Shown piece after piece: positions 1-6,733 of a stretch of 14,665 nt of DNA (within the stretch, counting starts at the first letter, position 1; every line of letters starts with the position of its first letter). A program made the position numbers and the translations under genes. Under the pieces are notes generated by a model. That model had not been told where the DNA came from and searched no databases. It saw only the letters and a list, made by a program, of their open reading frames with translations. Source of the stretch: an uncultured Treponema sp. (GTDB lineage Bacteria > Spirochaetota > Spirochaetia > Treponematales > Treponemataceae). The stretch is from positions 1-14,665 of the forward strand of contig CALINC010000120.1 of the NCBI GenBank assembly GCA_938045195.1. The letters run 5' to 3'.

Positions 1-1
1 G

Positions 2-94
2 GGCAAATATGCCGCATGCGGAAAAAAAATTATTTTAGTCGGTGCAAGTTTTGATGAACGGAAGAAAACGATAAAAGATTGGAAGTGCGAATAG
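2..94 (+). CDS. C-terminal end of an AAA ATPase / PD-(D/E)XK nuclease-domain protein (partial)
   Basis: Only the last 30 codons are inside the window; the reading frame is open from base 2 to a TAG at 92-94. The translated end (GKKIILVGASFD, then a KTIKDWKCE terminus) matches the usual ending of the bacterial AAA-ATPase-like/PD-(D/E)XK nuclease family (DUF1703 type). There the last beta strand reads like K-x-I-x-x-V-G-x-x-F and the protein ends in an IxDW-x-x-E motif. These proteins are abundant in host-associated spirochaetes and Bacteroidetes and their cellular role is uncertain. Family assignment rests on this short tail alone. A weak 6-bp hairpin (121-126 with 139-144) follows the gene but has no T tract. 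Confidence 0.55.
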   Translation, partial: GKYAACGKKIILVGASFDERKKTIKDWKCE

Positions 95-191
95 AAAAAT
101 GTAAACGCTCTGTATTATTGTTAGAGTTATTGCTGTTCCTCTAAAATAAAATTTAAACAAGGAACCTTTTGTTTCTTAATATTTTTAAGAG

Positions 192-458
192 TTGTTGTCC
201 GTAATAAATGACGGTCATATTACCGTTTTTCCATCGAAAAATACAAACGATATGCTTTATTTTTTGCCCGTCGGATTGGCTTATATCGATAATACATACT
301 ATCTTTCATATAGCAAATACAATATTGAAATTCCTTTAGACTCTAAACTTATAAAAATGAATGGTGAAGACGCGAAAAAATATTTGTACACAAACTATTG
401 TATGAATATCCCATTGCTAAATATTGAAGTTTTTAGCAGGTACCGAGATAAGCCGTAA
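192..458 (+). pseudogene. Short orphan ORF, possible remnant of an S41-type peptidase or PDZ-like domain
   Basis: An 88-codon frame begins at a TTG at 192, two bases after the codon following an in-frame TAA (186-188). There is no convincing ribosome binding site and no ATG near the N-terminus. The central part (FLPVGLAYIDNTYYLSYSK, then IPLDSKLIKMNGEDAKKYL) resembles the PDZ-like segment found N-terminal to the catalytic domain of S41 peptidases, where an 'IPLGSxIxxINGxxA' pattern is common. No peptidase catalytic region follows; the frame stops at the base of an inverted repeat. I infer a decayed or truncated gene fragment. It could instead be a small hypothetical protein. The 97 bases before it (95-191) hold no recognised feature. 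Confidence 0.35.
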
Positions 459-500
459 TTGGGAATAAAACTTTATTTAAAACAAACAATTCCCAATTAC
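455..500. repeat. 12-bp perfect inverted repeat between convergent reading frames
   Basis: Bases 455-466 (GTAATTGGGAAT) are the exact reverse complement of 489-500, with a 22-nt A/T-rich loop. The left arm contains the stop codon of the upstream ORF. The right arm lies 17 nt beyond the stop of ackA. Neither side has a clear T tract, so it is not a textbook intrinsic terminator. It could act as a bidirectional terminator or mRNA 3'-end stabiliser, or be the footprint of an excised element. Confidence 0.5.
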
Positions 501-517
501 TAACCATGCACCGATAA

Positions 518-1711
518 TTACTTAATCAAACTCATCGTGTCTTTTGCAATCATCAATTCTTCGTTGGTGGGAATTACCAAAATTTTTACTTTGGAAGAAT
601 CTTTGTTTACTTCTACAGCTTTTCCGCGCACCTTATTTTTTGCGCTGTCAATTTCGACACCTAAGAATTCCAAACCGCAGCAGATTTTTTCACGAAGTTC
701 TATGGAGTTTTCGCCTATGCCCGCAGTAAAGACCAGTGTATCTACCCCGCCTAATTGAGCGGCATAAGCGGCAATATATTTTCTAACCCGTGTGCAAAAC
801 ACTTCCAGTGCAAGAGCGGCTCTCTTATTACCCTCACCGGCAGCTTTTTCTATATCACGGAAATCGCTGCTTACTCCGGAAATTCCGAAAACACCGGATT
901 TTTTGTTTAAAACATTACTCATTTCGTCTGCTGAAAGTTTTTCTTTATTCATAATAAAGGGCAAGATTGCAGGATCTAAATCGCCTGAGCGGGTTCCCAT
1001 GACAAGACCCTCAAGTGGGGTTAATCCCATAGACGTGTCTACACATTTTCCGCCTTTAACGGCTGCCAAGCTGGAACCATTACCGAGGTGACAGGTGATA
1101 ACTTTAAAATCTGCACTTTTGTTATTAAGCATTTCGGCAGCTTTTGCAGAAACAAAGCGGTGTGAAGTTCCGTGGAAACCGTAGCGGCGGATTTTATATT
1201 TTTCGTAATATTCATACGGCAGTGCATACATATAATTTTCCGCAGGCATTGTTTGATGAAAAGCCGTATCAAAAACTGCAACCATAGGGGTATCAGGCAT
1301 AAGAGCTTTACATGCTTCAATTCCCATAATATTTGCAGGGTTATGGAGCGGAGCAAGGTCGATACATTCTTTTATTCCCGCCATAACTTGATCGGTTAAT
1401 AAAACGGATTTATTAAATTCCTCGCCGCCGTGAACGACGCGGTGTCCGACAGCCGAAATCTCGCTCATAGAATTTACCGCTCCATGCTTTTTGTCTACAA
1501 GAGCTTCAAGAACAAGTTGGATTGCTCTTTTGTGATCGTCCATTTTTTCCTCAATTAAGACAGCATCCATACCTTTTTTTTCATGCTTAATTCTTGAACC
1601 TTCAATTCCGATGCGTTCTACAAGTCCTTTAACCAAAACGTCTTCATTTGTCATATCAATCAACTGATATTTAAGTGATGAACTCCCGCAGTTAATAACT
1701 AATATTTTCAT
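518..1711 (-). CDS. ackA: Acetate kinase
   Basis: Cytoplasmic ASKHA-fold kinase that converts acetyl phosphate and ADP to acetate and ATP, the last step of acetate fermentation. It is 397 aa, the normal length. All residues known as important in the Methanosarcina enzyme fall at the same positions: N7 in the N-terminal VINCGSSSLKYQ phosphate loop, R91 in GHRVVHGG, D148 in FDTAFHQTM, H180 in GFHGTSH, R241 in GTRSGDLDP and E384 in PTNEELMIAKD. HLGNGSS (208-214) and FTAGIGENS (328-336) form the ATP site. The start is supported by AAGGAG (1719-1724) 7 nt upstream. It follows arcC on the same strand, but a hairpin and a separate promoter lie between them, so the two can be expressed independently. 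No pta is present in the window. Confidence 0.97.
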   Translation of the reverse strand: MKILVINCGSSSLKYQLIDMTNEDVLVKGLVERIGIEGSRIKHEKKGMDAVLIEEKMDDHKRAIQLVLEALVDKKHGAVNSMSEISAVGHRVVHGGEEFNKSVLLTDQVMAGIKECIDLAPLHNPANIMGIEACKALMPDTPMVAVFDTAFHQTMPAENYMYALPYEYYEKYKIRRYGFHGTSHRFVSAKAAEMLNNKSADFKVITCHLGNGSSLAAVKGGKCVDTSMGLTPLEGLVMGTRSGDLDPAILPFIMNKEKLSADEMSNVLNKKSGVFGISGVSSDFRDIEKAAGEGNKRAALALEVFCTRVRKYIAAYAAQLGGVDTLVFTAGIGENSIELREKICCGLEFLGVEIDSAKNKVRGKAVEVNKDSSKVKILVIPTNEELMIAKDTMSLIK

Positions 1712-1746
1712 TCCTTTTCTCCTTACTGTGAAATTATTTACCGTTT

Positions 1747-1775
1747 ATAATACCGCAAAATTTAACAAAAGTCTA
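1747..1775 (-). promoter_or_regulatory. Putative sigma-70 promoter of ackA
   Basis: On the minus strand, TAGACT (1770-1775) and TATTAT (1747-1752) are separated by 17 bp. The -10 matches consensus at 5 of 6 positions and the -35 at 4 of 6. The -35 overlaps the foot of the hairpin that ends arcC, so terminator and promoter are tightly packed. Predicted leader is about 28 nt. Confidence 0.4.
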
Positions 1776-1798
1776 TTGGCAAAAAACGATGCCAATAG
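1773..1798 (-). terminator. Intrinsic terminator after arcC
   Basis: CTATTGGCA (1773-1781) pairs with TGCCAATAG (1790-1798), a 9-bp stem with an 8-nt loop, starting 12 nt after the arcC stop. On the minus strand it is followed by ACTTTTGTTAAATTTT, a T-rich but interrupted tract. Termination is likely but may be incomplete, allowing some read-through to ackA. Confidence 0.6.
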
Positions 1799-1809
1799 GA
1801 CGCGGAATA

Positions 1810-2742
1810 TTATGCCTTAATTATTGTTCCCGATTTGCCGTTAATTGCATCTTTTGCTTTTTCCAAAAGTGTAATCAGTGCATAACCGTTTTTATTGGAT
1901 TCCGCAAATTGAATCGCAGCCTGTACTTTAGGCAGCATGGAACCGGGAGCAAAGTGCCCTTCTCCAATATATTTTTTTGCTTCTGCAACCGAAATTTCTG
2001 AAAGCCATTTTTGGTCAGGCTTATTAAAGTTGATAGCGACCTTTTCTACAGCTGTCAAGATAATAAGACAGTCGGCATGTAAAAGCTGAGCCAACTTTGC
2101 GCTGGCAAAGTCTTTATCAATTACTGCCGGAACTCCGCACAAGTAATTATTCCGTTTAATGACAGGTATTCCGCCGCCGCCGCAGGTAATAACAACCTGC
2201 CCCGCATCTGTCAATGCCCGCACGCTTTCAATTTCAGCGATGTCAATCGGTTTAGGAGAGGCGACAACTCTGCGGTATCCGCGTCCTGCGTCTTCTACAA
2301 CATTTTCACCGCGTTCTATTAACATATCGGCTTCTTCTTTTGTCATAAAACTTCCAATCGGTTTTGTCGGTTTTGAAAAAGCCGGATCTTTAGAATCTAC
2401 AACAACTTGAGTAATTAAAGTTGCAACAGGTTTATTTATTCCGCGGTTTAAAAGCTCTTCCCGTAAAGCTGCTTCCAAATCATTACCTATATATCCCTGA
2501 CTCATTGCAACCGAAACTGCAAGCTCCGGTTCCGAAGTTTTCTTATCAATTTTGTGATACTCCGACATTGCTAAATGAATCAGTCCTACCTGCGGTCCAT
2601 TCCCGTGCGAAACAACAACAGTATGTCCTTCTTGAACCAAATCTGCGATTGCTTTCGCCGTAATTTTAACAGCCTTACGCTGTTCTTGCAAATTGTTGCC
2701 TAATGCGTTTCCGCCCAAAGCAATTACGATCTTTTTTGCCAT
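1810..2742 (-). CDS. arcC: Carbamate kinase
   Basis: Amino-acid-kinase-family enzyme that makes ATP from carbamoyl phosphate and ADP, the final step of arginine deiminase or agmatine/purine-type catabolism. It is 310 aa, the standard length. Motifs in order: N-terminal ALGGNAL (8-14), SHGNGPQVG (45-53), the phosphate-site GYRRVVASP (155-163), the glycine loop TCGGGGIPV (186-194), VIDKDFASAKLA (207-218), the nucleotide-site ILTAVEKV (228-235) and FAPGSMLPKV (264-273). Start is set by AGGAG (2748-2752) 5 nt upstream of ATG. No arginine deiminase or ornithine carbamoyltransferase gene is adjacent, so the source of carbamoyl phosphate must be encoded elsewhere. With ackA it forms a small cluster devoted to substrate-level phosphorylation. 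Confidence 0.96.
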   Translation of the reverse strand: MAKKIVIALGGNALGNNLQEQRKAVKITAKAIADLVQEGHTVVVSHGNGPQVGLIHLAMSEYHKIDKKTSEPELAVSVAMSQGYIGNDLEAALREELLNRGINKPVATLITQVVVDSKDPAFSKPTKPIGSFMTKEEADMLIERGENVVEDAGRGYRRVVASPKPIDIAEIESVRALTDAGQVVITCGGGGIPVIKRNNYLCGVPAVIDKDFASAKLAQLLHADCLIILTAVEKVAINFNKPDQKWLSEISVAEAKKYIGEGHFAPGSMLPKVQAAIQFAESNKNGYALITLLEKAKDAINGKSGTIIKA

Positions 2743-2776
2743 AAAATCTCCTAAATTTATTCAATATAAGTTACCT

Positions 2777-2805
2777 ATTATATATGATTATTTTATCCAT
2801 TACAA
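2777..2805 (-). promoter_or_regulatory. Sigma-70 promoter of arcC
   Basis: Minus-strand TTGTAA (2800-2805), 17-bp spacer, perfect TATAAT (2777-2782). Predicted transcription start near 2770, giving a leader of about 27 nt with AGGAG at 2748-2752. Position and match make this the likely promoter separating arcC from the upstream rlmB operon. Confidence 0.65.
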
Positions 2806-2969
2806 GGCGGTGCATTTCCTCACATTAAATCAAACCCAAGTATAAATGAGCCTACTTATTTATTCGTGCGGAGGGTTTAATGCCCTGTTGCTGCGCAACG
2901 TACGCTCTGCATCGGGGGTGTTGATTTATAATACGGGTACTATGGGGTACTTCTACTTAGAAGAAGTTT

Positions 2970-3752
2970 CTATTTGCTGCACTCAATTTTTCTTGAAATT
3001 TCATAAAAAAGAATTCCTGCCGCAACGGAAACATTTAAACTATCAAGTTTGCCCTGCACGGGTATCGAAATAATTTCATCACAGGTGTTTTCCAAAAGGC
3101 GGCTTATCCCCGATCCTTCGTTGCCCATAACTAAAGCAACTTTTTTAGGAAAGTTTACTGAAGACACAGGCGTACCGCCCGCATCTGCGCCGTAAATCCA
3201 AAAGCCGTCTTTTTTAAGTTTTTCTGCCGTGCGGACAAGGTTTGCCGTACTTACTACCGGAATCCATGCGGAAGCACCGGCACTTGTTTTAGCGATAATT
3301 TCTCCCCCCCCTGCGCTTTTATTTTCCGGCACAATTATTCCGTCAATAGCAAATTGGTCTGCGCTGCGTACAATTGAGCCGATATTATGAGGGTCGGTAA
3401 TTGAATCGAGGATTGCCACAAAGGCTTTTTCTTTTTGAAAAAGTTTTGCACAAAATTCTTCTATAGAGATTTTTTTATCTTCCTCATCGGATTCTAAAAT
3501 TAAAACAATACCCCTATGGTCTTTTAACTGCTCAGGCAAATGTTTTGTGCATTCATCAAGAGTTTGCTTTTCTTCCAGCCTTACCGTTATTTTTAAATCC
3601 TCAGCAATTTCTAAAATTTTTTTTACTCTAGGTCCTATTTTAAAATAAAGAATTTCAAAATAAGCAGTTTTCTTTTCATTTTTTTCACGCCGCATTTTTT
3701 CGGCACGCAAAATTTCTTCAATAGGATGAAAACCCGTAATAATCTTTTTCAT
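2970..3752 (-). CDS. rlmB: 23S rRNA 2'-O-methyltransferase of the TrmH/SpoU family (RlmB type)
   Basis: AdoMet-dependent SPOUT enzyme predicted to methylate the ribose of a guanosine in 23S rRNA domain V (G2251 in E. coli for RlmB). It is 260 aa, usual length. An N-terminal substrate-binding domain (about 1-85, starting ITGFHPIEEIL) is followed by the trefoil-knot catalytic domain. SpoU motif 1 is LDSITDPHNIGSIVRSA (115-131, with N123 and R129), motif 2 is ALVMGNEGSGISRLL (206-220) and motif 3 is ISIPVQGKLDSLNVSVAAG (228-246). The ATG lies only 6 nt after the stop of the upstream nuclease gene and has no Shine-Dalgarno of its own, so it is probably translationally coupled. An 8-G run encodes residues 148-151. 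Distinguishing RlmB from a tRNA TrmH paralogue is by overall form only. Confidence 0.88.
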   Translation of the reverse strand: MKKIITGFHPIEEILRAEKMRREKNEKKTAYFEILYFKIGPRVKKILEIAEDLKITVRLEEKQTLDECTKHLPEQLKDHRGIVLILESDEEDKKISIEEFCAKLFQKEKAFVAILDSITDPHNIGSIVRSADQFAIDGIIVPENKSAGGGEIIAKTSAGASAWIPVVSTANLVRTAEKLKKDGFWIYGADAGGTPVSSVNFPKKVALVMGNEGSGISRLLENTCDEIISIPVQGKLDSLNVSVAAGILFYEISRKIECSK

Positions 3753-3758
3753 AATAGA

Positions 3759-5168
3759 CTATAATTCGTAAACCTCACCGTATTTTATTATTTGTACGTT
3801 TTTAAAATTATTATCGTTAAGATAATTGGTAAAGAACCTTTGCGCCGCAGGTTCACCGTGAACTAAAAAAATATTTTTTAAATGCGAAGTTTCTAAAGAT
3901 TTAAGCCACTGTGCAGCCTCAAAATAATCCGCATGCGCACTGAAAGCATTTATCTGTAAAATTTCCGCACGGACTTGATACCATTCGCCGAATATTTTTA
4001 CTTCCTGTTCTCTGTTTTGCAGCCGTCTTCCCAAGGTATTCTCAGCCATAAAGCCGACAAGCATTATTTTGGTTGACGGTTTTTCTATATTGTTTGCCAG
4101 ATGGTGCGTAATCCGTCCGAATTCGCACATACCGTCCGCACTGATAATAATCATCGGGCCGTCGATTTCATTTAATTGTTTTGATTCTGCAACACTTGTA
4201 ATAAATTTAAGCGAATTAAAGCCGAAAGGATTTTTATGGTGTGTTAAAAAAGCCTGATGTGTTTCCATATCATAGCACTCAGGGTGAACTTGAAAAATGC
4301 TGGTTGCATTAACAGCCATAGGCGAATCCACATAAATGGGAATATCGGGAATAATTTTTTTATCTGCCAAAAGATGAAAATAATAGACAATTTCCTGTGT
4401 GCGTTCTACGGCAAACGCAGGGATAATCATCTTGCCTTTTTGAGCGATAAGCTCTTTTGTTTTTTCTGCAAGAATGCTTAAAGCATTATCGGTACCCTCA
4501 TGGCGGCGGTTGCCGTATGTACTTTCCAAAACAATGTAATCCGCTTGAGGAATAAGGTCGGGGTCGCGGATAATCGGTTTTCCGCACCTGCCCAAGTCGC
4601 CGGTAAAAGCAATTTTTACTTCTTTACCGGAAGCATCTTTTGCAGTAATAAATGCTATCGCAGAACCCAAAATATGACCGGCATCAAAAAATTCGAGCTT
4701 AACGCCTTCGCCTATCCATACTGGACGGTGATATGAAACCGTTACAATTAAATCTATTGTCTTAATGACATCGGTTTCATCAAAAAGAGGTTGCCAGCTG
4801 AATGCCTCGCCTTTTTTTGCAGCTTGTTTTGCAAGGAATTCTCTATCGCGCGATTGAATACGGGCAGAATCCATCATAACGAGGTTTGCAATATCCCTCG
4901 TTGCGGGTGTTGCATAAATATTGCCCGTAAACCCGTGTACGGTCAAAAGCGGTAAAAGTCCGCAATGGTCATAATGCCCATGTGTTAAAATAACCGCCTC
5001 CAATTCATCAACAGGAACATTAAATTCTCTGTTTTTTCTATCGGCTTCGGCGCGTTTACCTTGAAAAGCCCCGCAGTCAATTAAATATTTATGTCCGTCT
5101 ACATCAAGAATATGTTTCGAACCCGTTACTTCCTCGGCTGCCCCGAGAGAATAAATTCGTATAGCCAT
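3759..5168 (-). CDS. MBL-fold beta-CASP ribonuclease/exonuclease (CPSF73/YSH1-like, RMMBL domain)
   Basis: Predicted zinc-dependent RNA-processing nuclease, 469 aa. Metal ligands of the metallo-beta-lactamase fold are all visible: HGHYDH (63-68), H165 in DAGHILGSA and D191 in FTGDLGR. The beta-CASP insert follows, with motif A acid E215 in VLESTYGN, IIPAFAVERTQEIVYYF and the IIISADGMCEFGR segment. The C-terminal RMMBL region contains SAHAD (about 410-414, motif B-type His) and LVHGEP (about 435-440, motif C-type His). Bacterial members are implicated in RNA turnover; the in vivo substrate is unknown. It is the first gene of an operon with rlmB, so both products act on RNA. It has no evident Shine-Dalgarno and the predicted -10 box lies 6 nt before the ATG. 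Confidence 0.92.
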   Translation of the reverse strand: MAIRIYSLGAAEEVTGSKHILDVDGHKYLIDCGAFQGKRAEADRKNREFNVPVDELEAVILTHGHYDHCGLLPLLTVHGFTGNIYATPATRDIANLVMMDSARIQSRDREFLAKQAAKKGEAFSWQPLFDETDVIKTIDLIVTVSYHRPVWIGEGVKLEFFDAGHILGSAIAFITAKDASGKEVKIAFTGDLGRCGKPIIRDPDLIPQADYIVLESTYGNRRHEGTDNALSILAEKTKELIAQKGKMIIPAFAVERTQEIVYYFHLLADKKIIPDIPIYVDSPMAVNATSIFQVHPECYDMETHQAFLTHHKNPFGFNSLKFITSVAESKQLNEIDGPMIIISADGMCEFGRITHHLANNIEKPSTKIMLVGFMAENTLGRRLQNREQEVKIFGEWYQVRAEILQINAFSAHADYFEAAQWLKSLETSHLKNIFLVHGEPAAQRFFTNYLNDNNFKNVQIIKYGEVYEL

Positions 5169-5174
5169 GCTTTC

Positions 5175-5203
5175 ATAATACCCGATAATCGCTGAAAAAT
5201 CAA
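5175..5203 (-). promoter_or_regulatory. Putative promoter of the nuclease-rlmB operon (leaderless arrangement)
   Basis: Minus-strand TTGATT (5198-5203), 17-bp spacer, TATTAT (5175-5180). Only six bases (GAAAGC) separate the -10 from the ATG at 5166-5168, so a normal start site would fall on or next to the initiation codon. Confidence 0.5.
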
Positions 5204-5245
5204 CATAATATCGATAAAATCTATATTTTCTCGTGTATATTGGTA

Positions 5246-5827
5246 TTATAAATAAAATTCTTTAACATACAAAAATAATGCCGCATTCATAATTGCATGA
5301 GAATAAGAGGGCAAACCCATATCGCGTATAACTGTTTTTACTGGGATACTCAAAACGTCTACAAATTCATCTTCATCCAAATCTTGTAGTGCCGTATTCT
5401 CACTGACCTCGGCATAAAAAATATAGCATATATTTTCCATAATTGCAGGATTCGGCGAAAGTTCTGCCAAAAGTTTAAGAATTATAACCTTTTTTCCGGT
5501 TTCTTCGGCTAGTTCCCGCATAGCCGCCGTTTCAGGATTTTCTCCCTCATCAATTACACCCCCCGGAAATTCGGTAAAAAGCCTTTCTGCCCCATGCCTC
5601 CACTGTCTAACCATTATAAAATTATCTTCACCGTTTTTATTTTTAAGAACGGGTACTACTATCACCCAATTCGGAGCCTTTAATGAAGTAAAAGTTTTTT
5701 TTTCGCCGTCGGGCGAGATGCTTTGTTTTTCGCAAACGGTACATACCCGCGTTTTAAAAATTTCGGCGGAAGATACGGTTTCCCATAAAATTTTTTCATT
5801 TTTCTTCATAAATTTGTAATTCTCCAT
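5246..5827 (-). CDS. Nudix hydrolase, ADP-ribose pyrophosphatase-like
   Basis: Cytoplasmic pyrophosphohydrolase, 193 aa, likely cleaving ADP-ribose or a related nucleoside diphosphate-X. The Nudix box is canonical: G90-x5-E96-x7-R104-E105-L106-x-E108-E109-x-G111. It follows the EFPGGVIDEGE strand-loop and the upstream VPVLKNKNGEDNFIMVRQWR strands typical of ADPRase-type members. The catalytic fold spans about 50-175. Start is ambiguous. The first ATG (5825-5827) has no Shine-Dalgarno, while Met7 (5807-5809) has GGAG 12 nt upstream. Residues 1-6 may therefore not be translated. It is divergent from the cytidylate-kinase-like gene and shares its promoter region. Substrate specificity cannot be read from the sequence. 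Confidence 0.9.
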   Translation of the reverse strand: MENYKFMKKNEKILWETVSSAEIFKTRVCTVCEKQSISPDGEKKTFTSLKAPNWVIVVPVLKNKNGEDNFIMVRQWRHGAERLFTEFPGGVIDEGENPETAAMRELAEETGKKVIILKLLAELSPNPAIMENICYIFYAEVSENTALQDLDEDEFVDVLSIPVKTVIRDMGLPSYSHAIMNAALFLYVKEFYL

Positions 5828-5880
5828 TTGACATATATTGAATTTCGGTTTATTCTATAATAAAGAACTTTTAATTTCAA
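5828..5880. promoter_or_regulatory. Compact bidirectional promoter with overlapping -10 boxes
   Basis: Plus strand: TTGACA (5828-5833), 17-bp spacer, TATTCT (5851-5856), driving the cytidylate-kinase-like/nox operon. Minus strand: TTGAAA (5875-5880), 17-bp spacer, TAGAAT (5852-5857), driving the Nudix gene. The two -10 hexamers share five base pairs, so the promoters use the same melted region in opposite directions. The plus-strand -35 directly abuts the Nudix ATG. Confidence 0.6.
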
Positions 5881-5892
5881 TGGGAGGCTTTT

Positions 5893-6714
5893 ATGGCTAT
5901 TATAACGATTTCGCGTAAAATTGCGTCTTTCGGCGATGAAACCGCAAAAGAATTAGCGCAGATTTTAAAATATGATTTTATAGATAGAAAATCTTTAGAA
6001 CAAGATTTAATAAACAGGGGGATTTCAACAGGACAATTACAAAAATATGATGAGCGTAAGCCGGGATTTTGGGCATCTCTTTCGAGGGATAGAGATTCAT
6101 ATTTTGATTATTTACGGGAAGCCGTTTATGAGCATGCGGCAAAAGGAAACTGTATTTTTATAGGAAGAGGCGGGTTCGCAATTTTACGAGACGTTCCCGG
6201 TCTTTATTCGGTACGGTTGGTTGCCGCAGATAATATACGCATCGCAAGAATTATGAATGAATTTAACCGGTCTGAAAAAAAAGCAAAAGACCTAATGGAA
6301 GAAAGTGACAATAACCGTGACGGTTTCCACAGGGCTTTTTTTAATACCGTCAGCGAAGACGCTTCAGAATACAATATGGTTATAAATACGGGCTGTATAG
6401 AAGCAAAAACAGCGGCAGAAATTATCAAATTCGGTATTGAAAAAACTATTTCACATGATGAAGTTATTCTGGGTGAAAAAAGAATTCAAGAACTTTTGCT
6501 TGCACAAAAAATAGTTAATCATATTTCATTTGAACTTAAACTGCAAATCTATTTCCTTGAGGCTGACGTTACCGGTAACGAACTTATTCTGCACGGTGTA
6601 GCCGATAATCATAGTGCAATAGACAAAGCGGTTACGGTTGCAAAAGAAATGGCAAAAGATAAAGAAATTATTTCAAGTATCACTCTGGTAAACGAATACA
6701 AACCGTTTCCATAA
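5893..6714 (+). CDS. Cytidylate-kinase-like protein with a C-terminal BON-like domain
   Basis: 273 aa, soluble. Residues 1-185 fit the cytidylate-kinase-like family (Pfam PF13189): ITISRKIASFGDETAKELA at the N-terminus, a DFIDRKSLEQ strand-helix, the hallmark FIGRGGFAILRD (89-100) and LVAADNIRIARIM. The region that in many relatives reads SRQxGSGG (P-loop-like) is SRKIASFGDE here, so the nucleotide loop is degenerate and true kinase activity is uncertain. Residues about 202-268 look like a BON domain: an alternating strand (ADVTGNELILHGVADNHSA), a helix (AIDKAVTVAKEMAKD) and a final strand (IISSITLVNEY). GGGAGG (5882-5887) sits 5 nt before the ATG. It is the first gene of an operon, 19 nt before nox. 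A regulatory or redox-sensing role beside nox is speculative. Confidence 0.8.
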   Translation: MAIITISRKIASFGDETAKELAQILKYDFIDRKSLEQDLINRGISTGQLQKYDERKPGFWASLSRDRDSYFDYLREAVYEHAAKGNCIFIGRGGFAILRDVPGLYSVRLVAADNIRIARIMNEFNRSEKKAKDLMEESDNNRDGFHRAFFNTVSEDASEYNMVINTGCIEAKTAAEIIKFGIEKTISHDEVILGEKRIQELLLAQKIVNHISFELKLQIYFLEADVTGNELILHGVADNHSAIDKAVTVAKEMAKDKEIISSITLVNEYKPFP

Positions 6715-6733
6715 AATAAAACAGGAGTTAAAT

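Noticed and set aside
121..144. Hairpin TTAGAG/CTCTAA as a terminator of the upstream ATPase gene
   Set aside because: Only six A/T-rich pairs, 12-nt loop and no T tract.
2846..3073. 75-codon plus-strand ORF overlapping the 3' end of rlmB
   Set aside because: More than 100 bases lie antisense to the well-supported rlmB, there is no ribosome binding site, and the rest falls in the hairpin-rich intergenic block. Treated as chance.
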